A stretch of DNA of 47,847 bases from Bacteroidia bacterium (GTDB lineage: Bacteria; Bacteroidota; Bacteroidia; J057): the NCBI GenBank assembly GCA_030430205.1, contig JAUIGE010000046.1:1-47847 (forward strand), written 5' to 3'. A program made the position numbers and the translations under genes. Positions 9,045 to 16,978 of this stretch are shown piece by piece (position 1 is the first letter of the stretch; each line of letters begins with the position of its first letter). Below the pieces are notes generated by a model. The model was not told the origin of the DNA, searched no databases, and saw only the letters and a program-made list of their open reading frames with translations.

Positions 9045-9112
9045 AACCATGGAAGAACCCAAACTCACCCGAATCAACAAATACCTCAGCGAGGTCGGCT
9101 ACTGCTCCCGGC
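9045..9112 (+). repeat. 68-bp direct repeat, right copy (5' end of intact rluF)
   Basis: Identical to 7753-7820. This copy is continuous with the full rluF frame and so carries the functional gene start. Confidence 0.92.
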
Positions 9113-9783
9113 GTGCCGCCGACAAACTCATCGAAGAGGGTCGCGTCACCCTCAACGGCAAAGTGCCCGAGATGGGCACCAAAATAGCTCCCGGTGACGA
9201 AGTCCGGGTGGACGGGAAATTGATTTCCGAGCCCCAGAGTAAACCCGTTTACCTCGCTTTCAACAAGCCCGTGGGCATCGTATGCACCACAGATACCGGC
9301 GTGGAGCGCAACAACATCATTGATTTCATCAACTATCCCAGCCGCATTTTCCCCATCGGGCGGCTGGACAAGCCCAGCGAAGGCCTCATCTTCCTCACCA
9401 ACGATGGCGACATCGTCAACAAAATACTGCGCGCCCGCAACAACCACGAAAAAGAATATATCGTGACCGTCAACCGGCCCATCACCAGGGATTTCATCCA
9501 AAAGATGAGCAAAGGCGTGCCGATCCTCGATACGGTCACCAGGCCTTGCAAAGTGAAACAAATCAACCGATTTGACTTCAACATCATCCTCACCCAGGGC
9601 CTCAACCGCCAGATCCGGCGCATGTGCGAGTACCTGGAGTACGAGGTCGTCAGGCTCAGGCGTGTACGCATCATGAATGTCAAGCTCGACCTGCCGGTAG
9701 GCAAGTGGCGCGACCTGACGGAAGCTGAGCTGAAAGAGATCCACCGCCTGGTGGCGGATTCGGCGAAGACTTTCGAAGGGTAA
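9049..9783 (+). CDS. rluF: 23S rRNA pseudouridine synthase RluF
   Basis: A 244-aa protein with an S4 RNA-binding domain (residues about 5-55) followed by the RsuA/RluB/E/F catalytic domain. The catalytic motif [10 protein letters not shown] is present, with Asp107 as the nucleophile, and the family tail [11 protein letters not shown] is intact. RluF makes pseudouridine in 23S rRNA (position 2604 in E. coli). The start is the ATG shared with the duplicated remnant upstream. Codon use is GC-richer than in the flanking ATPase genes, consistent with a core gene between acquired genes. RluB or RluE cannot be excluded from sequence alone. Confidence 0.88.
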   Translation: MEEPKLTRINKYLSEVGYCSRRAADKLIEEGRVTLNGKVPEMGTKIAPGDEVRVDGKLISEPQSKPVYLAFNKPVGIVCTTDTGVERNNIIDFINYPSRIFPIGRLDKPSEGLIFLTNDGDIVNKILRARNNHEKEYIVTVNRPITRDFIQKMSKGVPILDTVTRPCKVKQINRFDFNIILTQGLNRQIRRMCEYLEYEVVRLRRVRIMNVKLDLPVGKWRDLTEAELKEIHRLVADSAKTFEG

Positions 9784-9786
9784 ACT

Positions 9787-9849
9787 GATAATATTTGGAT
9801 AGGTTCCAAATATTATCGGATAATATTTGGATTTAAACCTAATATTATC
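9787..9849 (+). promoter_or_regulatory. double palindrome upstream of the second ATPase gene
   Basis: Perfect inverted repeat GATAATATTTGG (9787-9798) and CCAAATATTATC (9806-9817). The same left arm recurs at 9819-9830 and pairs imperfectly with CTAATATTATC (about 9839-9849). Two adjacent palindromes therefore sit 27-89 bases before the start at 9876. The sequence differs from that of the other ATPase operators here. Confidence 0.7.
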
Positions 9850-9875
9850 ATTTTTACCTAAAATCAAGTATCAAT

Positions 9876-11102
9876 ATGCTTCAGGAAAGGGCAAGTTTTG
9901 CAGATATTCATCAGCATGTCTCCGATAAAAGATATACTATCATTACGGGTGCAAGACAGGTAGGGAAAACATCCCTCTTACGATTATTGTATCAGCAATT
10001 AAAATCGGAGGATAAACAGGTCTTCTTTTTCACTTTCGAAAATCATGAGATTTTAGATTCTATTAATCAGAACCCTGAGCACATTTTCAAGCAAATTCCC
10101 ATTATTCCTCAACCTCTCCTCAAAGGAAAGTCAGAGAAGGTAATATATATCCTGATTGACGAAGTGCAGTATGCTGCTGATCCAACTCATTTTTTGAAAT
10201 ACCTATATGATATATATGAGGAGAATGTAAAGATCGTAGCTACTGGTAGCAGTGCATTTTATATAGATCGTAAGTTTAAAGATTCCCTTGCCGGCCGAAA
10301 ACGCGTTTTCAACCTTTATCCTTTATCTTTCACTGAATATCTGTCATTTAACAAGCTTGCTGAACTAAATCAGGAATTGGAGGTCATGAAAGCGCGACCT
10401 GCATATCAATCTCCAAATAGGGCGCTTATCCAGCATCAATTCATGAAGTACCTCCAATATGGAGGGTATCCGGAAGTAGTTTTAGCTAAAGGGGAAGATG
10501 AAAAGCAGATCTTGTTGAATGAATTAAAAAACGCTTATATCCAGCGAGATATTCAGGGATCAGGCGTAGGCAAAGGAAATAAGTTTTATGTACTCCTTCA
10601 ATTGTTAGCGGATCAGGTAGGCGGTGTGGTTAACAGAAATGAACTTGCCAATACCATTCAGATCGATTTTACCACGGTAGATCATTACCTCTATGTTCTC
10701 GAAAAATGCCATCATATCCATCTCCTAAAGCCTTATTTCCGCAACCTCCGCAAAGAACTCACCAAAATGCCCAAAATATTTTTCAATGATTTGGGTTTGC
10801 GCAATGCCTTATTGAATCGCTTTGGAGCAGTAGAAAATCGTCCTGACAAAGGGGCATTACTGGAAAATTACTATTTCCTGGCATTTCGTCAGCAATATGC
10901 CCTCAACCAAATCATGTTTTGGCGGACGGCCGATAAACAGGAAGTTGATTTTGTGATCGAAGAAAGCTTCAATCAGGGAAAAGCCTATGAGATTAAGTGG
11001 AATCCGGGGAGTTTTAAGCCAGATAAGTACAAGAAATTTATGGCGACTTACCCTGATTTTGAGCTTACTTGTTTGGGTGTGGATGATTTTTTTAAGGGTT
11101 AA
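9876..11102 (+). CDS. AAA family ATPase with DUF4143 nuclease-fold C-terminus (copy 2)
   Basis: A 408-aa protein of the same architecture as the gene at 7907 but only distantly similar. Walker A is GARQVGKTS (25-33), Walker B YILIDEVQ, sensor-like VATGSSAFYI. A winged-helix-like segment (NELANTIQIDFTTVDHYLYV) and the nuclease-like EVDFV...YEIKW tail follow (D358, E372-x-K374). Family function is unknown. The palindromes just upstream suggest autoregulation or regulation by a partner. A terminator-like hairpin follows at 11173. Confidence 0.85.
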   Translation: MLQERASFADIHQHVSDKRYTIITGARQVGKTSLLRLLYQQLKSEDKQVFFFTFENHEILDSINQNPEHIFKQIPIIPQPLLKGKSEKVIYILIDEVQYAADPTHFLKYLYDIYEENVKIVATGSSAFYIDRKFKDSLAGRKRVFNLYPLSFTEYLSFNKLAELNQELEVMKARPAYQSPNRALIQHQFMKYLQYGGYPEVVLAKGEDEKQILLNELKNAYIQRDIQGSGVGKGNKFYVLLQLLADQVGGVVNRNELANTIQIDFTTVDHYLYVLEKCHHIHLLKPYFRNLRKELTKMPKIFFNDLGLRNALLNRFGAVENRPDKGALLENYYFLAFRQQYALNQIMFWRTADKQEVDFVIEESFNQGKAYEIKWNPGSFKPDKYKKFMATYPDFELTCLGVDDFFKG

Positions 11103-11172
11103 ACCCCAACACAAGCGCGTAGTAAATTCCTCTTCCACGGAGATCAGCTGGTAAGGGTGAAAAGCGCCCTGC

Positions 11173-11210
11173 GGCAGGATAAAGATGCATGCTTGCATGA
11201 TCTGCCTTTT
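11173..11210 (+). terminator. possible terminator after the second ATPase gene
   Basis: GGCAG (11173-11177) pairs with CTGCC (11202-11206), with a smaller GCATGC/TTGCATG palindrome in the loop, followed by six T. It lies 71 bases after the stop codon. The stem is short, so confidence is modest. Confidence 0.35.
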
Positions 11211-11333
11211 TTGGCGGTTAGGCGGTAGGTTTGGGAGATACGATAAACAAGCCAAACGGCCTCTCTTTGAATTCTCAAAAAAGCCAAGTACTTTACTACT
11301 TATAATAGCGGAAACCGTAAAGCCAGATAAAAA

Positions 11334-11546
11334 ATGAAAATTACAGACAGTGCAAATGAACTTATCATTTCAATCCCTAAAGGGGTTTTTGATATTAGTG
11401 AAATTCAGGATTTTATTGATTTTCTGAGATATAAATTCATTGTTTCAAAAAGTAAAGCTTCAGATAATCAAATCCAGGAATTGACGGATGAAATAAATAA
11501 TGACCTGGGAAAAATCAATGAAAAGAGGCTTAAAGGAGATTCATAA
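11334..11546 (+). CDS. small antitoxin-like protein, partner of a decayed PIN toxin
   Basis: A 70-aa protein (MKITDSANELIISIPKGVFD...) with a short strand, then a helical, charged C-terminus. Small genes of this type often precede PIN-domain toxins in Bacteroidota, and here a PIN frame starts exactly at its stop codon. Its antitoxin role is inferred from that arrangement. Confidence 0.5.
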   Translation: MKITDSANELIISIPKGVFDISEIQDFIDFLRYKFIVSKSKASDNQIQELTDEINNDLGKINEKRLKGDS

Positions 11547-11743
11547 AAATCGTAATTGACACAAACATTTTAATCAGTACATTAATGAGTTCCGAAGGTA
11601 TTGTCGGAACTTTTCTGCTTAAAGAGTTACGTAAAATCGAAAAATTCTCATGCTATTATTTGTATATAGAAATCTTCGATAAAAAGGAAAAGATCATAAA
11701 GTATTCAGGCCTTTTCTACAAGCCCCCTACCCCCCCCCCTCCC
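11543..11743 (+). pseudogene. truncated PIN-domain toxin with an ATA in place of the start codon
   Basis: Translation from 11543 gives IKIVIDTNILISTLMSSEGI, the classic N-terminus of a PIN ribonuclease (VIDTNILIS includes the first acidic metal ligand). The expected ATGA overlap with the upstream stop is replaced by ATAA, so the first codon is ATA. The domain is lost after about 55 residues (near IIKYSG), where the frame runs into a C-rich tract with ten consecutive C and then unrelated sequence. The other PIN acidic residues are absent, so it is almost certainly inactive. Confidence 0.72.
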
Positions 11744-11845
11744 CAGGATTCGATAAACGCAACACAAAAGCAGCAAAAGAAATCTCCAAAACGTCATGTA
11801 AGAGCTATTGAGGTGAATAGCCTTTATCATAAAAAAATCCTTACA

Positions 11846-12241
11846 ATGATGACATCCCCAACCTTCCTAAAATCGGCGATTAGCCTCCTGATCTTTTTCA
11901 CCCTTGTTTCCTGCACAAAAGACAGGATTTCCAGGGCAGAGGATACAGAATTCTGTTCTTTCGTAGACAGCCAGGATTTTGACCAAACGGCTTCTATCAT
12001 AAACGACTTTCTTGAAGGCCAAAAAAAGAACGAGGACACAGAAAACCTGGAGGCACTAAAAGATTGGCTGGCATGTATAAGCTGTGTCGGGGAGGTGGAA
12101 ATACTTTGCAATTCATGCATATATACACTTCCCACACAAAGTGAATTGAGGGTTGAGTTTATTGCGAATGGGCAAACGATCATAAAGGTTTTGGATATTC
12201 GGATGGGCGAAAGGCTGAGTTTTGTCAGGTATCATGACTGA
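11846..12241 (+). CDS. cysteine-rich hypothetical lipoprotein, 131 aa
   Basis: The start MMTSPTFLKSAISLLIFFTL opens a signal peptide with a lipobox (LVSC, Cys about 23). The same frame extends upstream into the PIN remnant, so the ATG at 11846 is used. The mature part holds several cysteines (CISCVGEVEILCNSC), which could form disulfides or bind metal. No family is recognised. Confidence 0.6.
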   Translation: MMTSPTFLKSAISLLIFFTLVSCTKDRISRAEDTEFCSFVDSQDFDQTASIINDFLEGQKKNEDTENLEALKDWLACISCVGEVEILCNSCIYTLPTQSELRVEFIANGQTIIKVLDIRMGERLSFVRYHD

Positions 12242-12272
12242 GGGATGTTGATAAAAAAATTACGGATATTGA

Positions 12273-12998
12273 ATGAAACATCACATTTATCTAATCATTC
12301 TACTCCTGATATTGGGAGCAAATTTGGTAGCTCAAAGTTCCAATGAGGAATTAATTTTTGAAATGGGAACTGAAATGGATACCATCATATTTGATGAAAA
12401 TCTATGCGAAACGGCCAAAAATATAGCCAGGAGCGACATTGAAAATGGAAGGTATGCCGCTTTTTTACATGGACTCGACGGAGACAATTCGCTAACTTTC
12501 GAAAGATTGATGATAAGAAAATACGGAGTTTATGCTTATCACACAGGTTTGTGCATGGGAGATGAATTCATGAGTTGCTATAGTGAGATTTCCATTCCCT
12601 TAATTAAAGAGAGATTGGGTGAAGATATTTTTGAAAGGACAAATCTTGAAGCAATTGAATTGGATAAGGAAGGAAAAGGTGATAGAGAAGCATTTTATAA
12701 AAATGGGCAGTCAGAATTTGTGAAATTGTTCCATTGTGAATTAGAGAATGAATGGCTGAAGCAATACAAATCAAAAAAAGATCGGCCTACGTTTTTGCTG
12801 ACGCTAAAAGTTGATAAAGAAGGGATAATATTTGACTCGAATATTGAGTCTTTTGAAGACGAAAAAGTAACCAAGGAAGTAAATAGAATAATCGAAATAT
12901 TGCCCTTGCTTCAACCTGCAACGGAGGATGGCAAAACCATAGAAGGGGAAATTTCCTTTTTTCTTGATCTGCATAAAAAATGGAAAAGATGCCGTTAA
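12273..12998 (+). CDS. secreted hypothetical protein with TonB-C-like tail
   Basis: A 241-aa protein with a signal peptide (to about residue 20, NLVAQ). The first part has scattered cysteines. The last 70 residues (TFLLTLKVDKEGIIFDSNI... LPLLQPATEDGKTIEGEISFFLDL) resemble the TonB C-terminal domain pattern seen in many Bacteroidota secreted proteins. A TonB-like role would need an N-terminal membrane anchor, which is not clearly present. Function is uncertain. Confidence 0.55.
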   Translation: MKHHIYLIILLLILGANLVAQSSNEELIFEMGTEMDTIIFDENLCETAKNIARSDIENGRYAAFLHGLDGDNSLTFERLMIRKYGVYAYHTGLCMGDEFMSCYSEISIPLIKERLGEDIFERTNLEAIELDKEGKGDREAFYKNGQSEFVKLFHCELENEWLKQYKSKKDRPTFLLTLKVDKEGIIFDSNIESFEDEKVTKEVNRIIEILPLLQPATEDGKTIEGEISFFLDLHKKWKRCR

Positions 12999-13006
12999 GG
13001 AGGCCC

Positions 13007-13047
13007 TTCCCCCCCTAAAAATCCCGCTTCCCCGATATCCGGTAAAT
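13007..13047. repeat. 41-bp copy of the 3' end of nosY
   Basis: Matches 13371-13411 (the last codons and stop of nosY) with one T/C difference. On the minus strand it still reads ...YRISGKRDF-stop. It lies 323 bases beyond the end of nosY. Confidence 0.85.
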
Positions 13048-13370
13048 ATCAACATAGGGCAAAGCCCTATAGTAGCCAGTCCCCGAAAAACCGTGAGAGC
13101 CCTGCAAGGGCGAAGTATCAGGTATATCGCCCTTGCAGGGCTACTATGCGAAACCTGTCTGTAACAGGGCCTTGCCCTGTGTTAACGTCTGTCGCCTCTT
13201 CGAGGCTTTGGGAATTGCTTAAAGAAGTGGTTTTCACAAATAGCTGGAGCGGATTTCTGGCCTAGCGGCTGGCTTTGCGCGTAATCCGCTCCATCTATTC
13301 AACTCTTGATTCGCATAAATTCTTAAAACATAAAAAACCATAATAACCCGCGAAAATCTGCGTCCACTCT
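13048..13370. repeat. palindrome-rich insertion between nosY and its duplicated tail
   Basis: This gene-free stretch holds several hairpins: AGGGCAAAGCCCT (13056), a longer pair CCCTGCAAGGGCGA / TCGCCCTTGCAGGG (13101-13141), ACAGGGCCTTGCCCTGT (13164), an element with GGAGCGGATT...AATCCGCTCC arms (13244-13293), and one arm of the GACGCAG family (13322-13372). No protein-coding frame is credible. It looks like a mosaic of non-autonomous repeats. Confidence 0.7.
13244..13293. repeat. GGAGCGGATT hairpin repeat (copy 1)
   Basis: Inverted arms CTGGAGCGGATT and AATCCGCTCCA bracket GGCCT and GCGCG segments. The reverse complement of a closely related 51-base unit is found at 31157-31207. Confidence 0.7.
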
Positions 13371-13378
13371 TTCCCCCC

Positions 13379-14161
13379 CTAAAAATCCCGCCTCCCCGAT
13401 ATCCGGTAAATCCGCCACACCGGCACCCCAATCCAAAGCAGCAGACAGCCGACAGAAAGCAGTATGCCCATGGATGAGCCAAAAAACTGCTGAAAAACAG
13501 CACCCGTATAGCCCAGCAAAGCTGCGATGTCCAGTTTCAACAGGATCAGCATACGCGACAGGTCTATCGGATTGAGCAGGGATGCGCCCAGCGCAAAATT
13601 ATCCAGCGGGTAATCCCGAAACCACATCATCGCGACCAGAAATAGCCCGTCATAGATGACGGCAAAAAACAGCCAGACGAGGATCGTCAGGCCAAAGCCT
13701 TTGAGCTTGTTGTCATGCTTGAGGGCAATCAGAAAGGCGAGCGCCGAGAAGATAAAGGAGAGCAGCAGGCCCACCAGTAGCAGGGTCAAAAAATGCCCCA
13801 ATTGGGCAGAGCCCAATATGCCAAATACCAGAAAGGGAATACCGATTCCCAGCAGATAGCTCAGCGCCAGCGAGCTGGCCACACCCAGGTACTGCCCCAG
13901 AAATATCTGGCGGCGAGGTATCGGCTGCGCCAGCAGCAGCTCCACAAACTCCCGCGAGTTGTAGCTGTAAATCACGCTAAACATGCTCGCAATCAGCGGC
14001 ACCAGCAGCAGGATGATGTTCATCAGGCTGATGACTACCTTGGAAGTATCCGGCGTAAGCGTCAGCAAGGCAAAAGTCAGAAGTAAATAAAACGCCAGGT
14101 AGACCAGCGTCCAGCGGCTTCTGATGAGATCGAAAAAGCTATATTTGAATATTTTGTTCAT
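13379..14161 (-). CDS. nosY: NosY, permease of the NosDFY maturation complex
   Basis: A 260-aa ABC-2 type permease with about six hydrophobic helices and the conserved cytosolic stretch NSREFVELLLAQPIPRRQIFLGQYLG (residues about 68-93). NosY with the ATPase NosF and the periplasmic NosD assembles the copper centre of nitrous oxide reductase. The gene overlaps the 3' end of nosF by 23 bases, indicating translational coupling. It is the last gene of the nos operon. A 41-base copy of its 3' end lies downstream beyond an insertion. Confidence 0.92.
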   Translation of the reverse strand: MNKIFKYSFFDLIRSRWTLVYLAFYLLLTFALLTLTPDTSKVVISLMNIILLLVPLIASMFSVIYSYNSREFVELLLAQPIPRRQIFLGQYLGVASSLALSYLLGIGIPFLVFGILGSAQLGHFLTLLLVGLLLSFIFSALAFLIALKHDNKLKGFGLTILVWLFFAVIYDGLFLVAMMWFRDYPLDNFALGASLLNPIDLSRMLILLKLDIAALLGYTGAVFQQFFGSSMGILLSVGCLLLWIGVPVWRIYRISGRRDF

Positions 14162-14876
14162 GATGTGGGTTATTTTCCGTGCGCATCATCATGCGCGCAA
14201 TGGCAGTCTCCAGTTGCGAGGCATGATACTTTTCCTTCAGCTCATCACAACTTCCTTCGAAGTGTATGTGCCCATCCAGCAGAAATACGATGTCTTCTGC
14301 CATCTCCTCCACAAAGCTCATGATATGGGAAGTGATCAGGATAAGTTTGCCTTTTTCGCGCTCTTTGAGGATCAGTTCTTTGAGGCGAAGGGTCGCCACG
14401 GGATCGAGGCCCGAGGTGGGCTCATCGAGGATGATGATGGGGCTGTCATACATGAAAGCCTGCACCAGGTTGACCTTTTGGCGGGTACCGCCGGAGAGGT
14501 GGCCGAGCCGCGTCTCCATAAATGGCTCCAGCTCAAAACGCGCAATGAGCGCGTCAGGGTATGCTTTGCGCGTGCGCAAGTCCTGGATCATCCGCAGCAA
14601 TTCGCGCACTTTCAGGTTTTCGGGAAAGCGGGCGATCTGGGACAAATAGTCTATTTGGTCACGGTATTTGTGTTTGCCGCGTATCGGCTGGCCCTGCACG
14701 GAGATCGTGCCCTGATCGGGGATCACCATGCCGAGTATGCTTTTGATAAGCGTTGTTTTGCCAGAACCGTTGGGGCCCAGGATGGCGGATATATTGGCCG
14801 CCTTGAGCTCCAGGCTGACGTCTCGCAAGACTGTGTTTTTTCCAAAGGACTTAGAGAGATGCTCAATGGAAATCAT
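14139..14876 (-). CDS. nosF: NosF, ABC ATPase of the NosDFY complex
   Basis: A 245-aa ABC ATPase. Walker A is GPNGSGKTT (34-42), signature motif LSGGTRQK (127-134), Walker B with D-loop ILDEPTSGLD (149-158). It drives NosDFY-dependent maturation of the nitrous oxide reductase copper site. It lies 10 bases after nosD and overlaps nosY, as expected within a nos operon. The short C-terminal extension after the nucleotide-binding core lacks recognisable motifs. Confidence 0.93.
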   Translation of the reverse strand: MISIEHLSKSFGKNTVLRDVSLELKAANISAILGPNGSGKTTLIKSILGMVIPDQGTISVQGQPIRGKHKYRDQIDYLSQIARFPENLKVRELLRMIQDLRTRKAYPDALIARFELEPFMETRLGHLSGGTRQKVNLVQAFMYDSPIIILDEPTSGLDPVATLRLKELILKEREKGKLILITSHIMSFVEEMAEDIVFLLDGHIHFEGSCDELKEKYHASQLETAIARMMMRTENNPHHEQNIQI

Positions 14877-14886
14877 GAGAGGAGGG

Positions 14887-16140
14887 TTAATGTGTGAAAG
14901 GAATGTCTATCTCCCGCATGCGCGGGGCATGATCCTGCACCTGTGCAGGCGTGAGAATGGGACTGATTTTTTCGGAAAAATTGATGATATCTACAAAGGT
15001 GGAACGCAGCAGGACCATGGTCTCTGGCGTCTGATCCACCACATAACTAAACAGTTTGACAGGGCGAAAGGGCACATCGCCCACTCCATCCCGGTCCAGG
15101 TCATATCCTGTATATTCACTCCAGTAATTGCCATCAAAGCGGTTGTAGGTGCCTTTGCCAGTCTGGGCAAGGTCGAAAGTATTGGAGATGAAATTGTTGC
15201 CGGAGACATCATTGTCCATGCAGCCACCGGCGATTTTGATCGCCCAGCCGTTGTGGCGAAATACATTATTCAAATAATGAATGCGGTTGGAGCCTTCCAC
15301 ATAAATCCCGATGGTATTTTCCTCAAAAACATTGCGCACGATGTCTGCATCATTGATTTCTTTGAGCAAAAGGCCATAGGCCGCCCCGCCCCAATTGTGT
15401 TCGAAGTGATTCTCCCACATATTGATTTTCTTCGAAAACATCACCGCTACGCCCGCGCCATTGTTACGAAAAGTATTGTGCTCATAGCTGTCATTATTCG
15501 AAAACATAAAGTGCAGGCCATAGCGCAGCTGGTTCTCGCTCACATTGTGGCGCACGATGCTGCTATCGACAAATTCGAAGTAAATGCCATCGCGATGCCC
15601 CGACACATGGTTGTTTTCCACCACCAGCTTGCGGCAGTACCAGGCGTGAACGGCATTGCCGGAAGAGGCTTCATTTTTGGCCTGGGCCTTCATGACATTG
15701 CCTACGACTTTCCCTTCCCGGGCATGCTCCAGATACACCCCAAAAAAGGTGTCAGTTAATTTGTTGTTTTTGACAAGAAAATGCTTTGCCTTTTTGATGC
15801 GGATGCCGGCGCGATCTTCGAGATAGCTGGTGCCCACATTTTTGATGTGGAGGCCTATCAGGCTGACGCGATTGGCCGTGACGGTGATCACCTCCGTCTC
15901 GTTTTTCCCATCGATCACGGGATAGCCTATCCCGATGACCGTCAGGGCTTTGTCGATCAGGATATTTCCTTCCTGATACAGACCGCTGTGAATAAAAAGG
16001 GTATCCCCTGCCTGAGATGCTGCGATGGCTGGTTTGATGGCTTTATAAGGACAAGTTGCACACACATCCAGACGTGCATCGACCTGGCCCAGCAGCAGGC
16101 AGAGGATTACCAAAAGGAAAAGCTTTTTAAGAAGCATCAT
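14887..16140 (-). CDS. nosD: NosD, periplasmic beta-helix maturation protein
   Basis: A 417-aa exported protein with a signal peptide (to about residue 22) and a right-handed beta-helix (CASH/NosD repeats), seen as repeated segments such as NNHVSGHRDGIYFEF, SENQLRYGLHFMF and FEENTIGIYVEGSN. The family tail NYWSEYTGYDLDRDGVGDVPFRP is intact. NosD delivers or holds copper for assembly of the nitrous oxide reductase centre, together with NosF and NosY encoded directly downstream. Two adjacent Met codons are possible starts. Confidence 0.93.
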   Translation of the reverse strand: MMLLKKLFLLVILCLLLGQVDARLDVCATCPYKAIKPAIAASQAGDTLFIHSGLYQEGNILIDKALTVIGIGYPVIDGKNETEVITVTANRVSLIGLHIKNVGTSYLEDRAGIRIKKAKHFLVKNNKLTDTFFGVYLEHAREGKVVGNVMKAQAKNEASSGNAVHAWYCRKLVVENNHVSGHRDGIYFEFVDSSIVRHNVSENQLRYGLHFMFSNNDSYEHNTFRNNGAGVAVMFSKKINMWENHFEHNWGGAAYGLLLKEINDADIVRNVFEENTIGIYVEGSNRIHYLNNVFRHNGWAIKIAGGCMDNDVSGNNFISNTFDLAQTGKGTYNRFDGNYWSEYTGYDLDRDGVGDVPFRPVKLFSYVVDQTPETMVLLRSTFVDIINFSEKISPILTPAQVQDHAPRMREIDIPFTH

Positions 16141-16144
16141 GCGG

Positions 16145-16453
16145 CTATTTCGTTGGTTCGAGGATCACGGCATCCACTACATGCACGATACCGTTGCTGG
16201 CCTTGACAGAGCCGAGGACCTTGGCACCGTCCACAAAAACATCCTCCCCTTTTCTTTCTACTTTGACATATCTGCCTGTAGCCATATATACATTCTGACC
16301 ATCTTTTAGTTGGTCTTTGGTAAAGCTACCCGGAGAGGCGTGTCCTTTGATGATGCGCGCCAGGGTAGGCAGATTTTCTTCCTTCAACAAATTTTCCAGC
16401 GTGCCTGCGGGAAGTTTATCGAAAGCAGCATTAAAAATGAGGTGATTTCTCAT
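16145..16453 (-). CDS. N-terminally truncated fasciclin (FAS1) domain protein
   Basis: 102 aa covering roughly the C-terminal two thirds of a FAS1 domain: AAFDKLPAGTLENLLKEENLPTLARII, then ASPGSFTKDQLKDGQNVYMATGR and GIVHVVDAVILEP. A full domain is about 130-140 residues and is normally preceded by a signal peptide; both the signal and the first strand/helix are missing, and translation starts MRNHLIF just before the conserved core. Its ATG overlaps the nosL stop (ATGA), so it is still coupled. Fasciclin genes occur in some Bacteroidota nos clusters. Without a signal it would stay in the cytoplasm, so it may be a decaying gene. Confidence 0.68.
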   Translation of the reverse strand: MRNHLIFNAAFDKLPAGTLENLLKEENLPTLARIIKGHASPGSFTKDQLKDGQNVYMATGRYVKVERKGEDVFVDGAKVLGSVKASNGIVHVVDAVILEPTK

Positions 16454-16887
16454 TCGGTTATGTGTTTTTGAATACTATTCCAATCATAAAGCTGGCCGCC
16501 TTTTGCGCTTTGCATGGCTGTTGCAGCCTCTTTTGTAGCAAAGGCAGTAAGAAAAGCACCCATAGGGCTGGGGATATTTTTGCTGATGAGAAAATGACTT
16601 TTCTCCGCAGGGATCAAAGCCGCAGGCTTTTCGTAATCGTTGACCAGCAAATGGGCAAAAGCCCTTTCGCCTTCCTCCGACTCCGCCACATAATTGATCA
16701 TACACTCGATCGCATCGAAGGTATAGACCCTTCCCTTGGTAGTCACAAGCTCAGCAGCATGCTGCCGATCCACCACCGTCATTTTACAAAAATGACAGGC
16801 ATCATGACCAAAGGCGATAGCCCGGGGCTCCGGCTTGCAAGCTGTCAGCGACAGCAGGATCAGGATAATTATAAATACATTTTTCAT
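16450..16887 (-). CDS. nosL: NosL, copper-binding lipoprotein
   Basis: A 145-aa lipoprotein with a lipobox (LTAC, Cys17) and the copper(I) motif DACHFCKM (C31, C34, M36). NosL supplies copper to nitrous oxide reductase, and its TFDAIECMINY region is typical of the family. It sits between the nosZ-linked membrane gene and the truncated fasciclin gene, with an ATGA overlap to the latter. A 16-base tandem repeat separates it from the upstream gene. Confidence 0.92.
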   Translation of the reverse strand: MKNVFIIILILLSLTACKPEPRAIAFGHDACHFCKMTVVDRQHAAELVTTKGRVYTFDAIECMINYVAESEEGERAFAHLLVNDYEKPAALIPAEKSHFLISKNIPSPMGAFLTAFATKEAATAMQSAKGGQLYDWNSIQKHITE

Positions 16888-16922
16888 CCAGAAAAAAATT
16901 TCAAAATTCTTCCATCTGCAAA

Positions 16923-16978
16923 TCCTCTCATCTACTCATCCTCTCATCTACTCATCCTCTCATCTACTCATCCTCTCC
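16923..16978. repeat. 16-bp tandem repeat in the nos operon
   Basis: Three exact copies of TCCTCTCATCTACTCA plus a partial copy. The last bases form the end of the upstream membrane gene (…RLRRRG-stop on the minus strand). It lies between that gene and nosL and could affect operon message stability or length variation. Confidence 0.88.

Noticed and set aside
7907-11102. ATPase genes considered as transposase helper genes (IstB-like)
   Set aside because: They lack IstB motifs and partner transposases, and have C-terminal nuclease-type motifs typical of DUF4143 instead.
14728-15759. Plus-strand frame of 343 codons opposite nosD/nosF
   Set aside because: The minus strand encodes clear NosD and NosF; the plus frame has no recognisable domain.
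16923-16978. Short regular repeats considered as a CRISPR array
   Set aside because: The units are directly adjacent with no spacers, and no cas genes are present. The same applies to 2713-2805 and 47327-47847.
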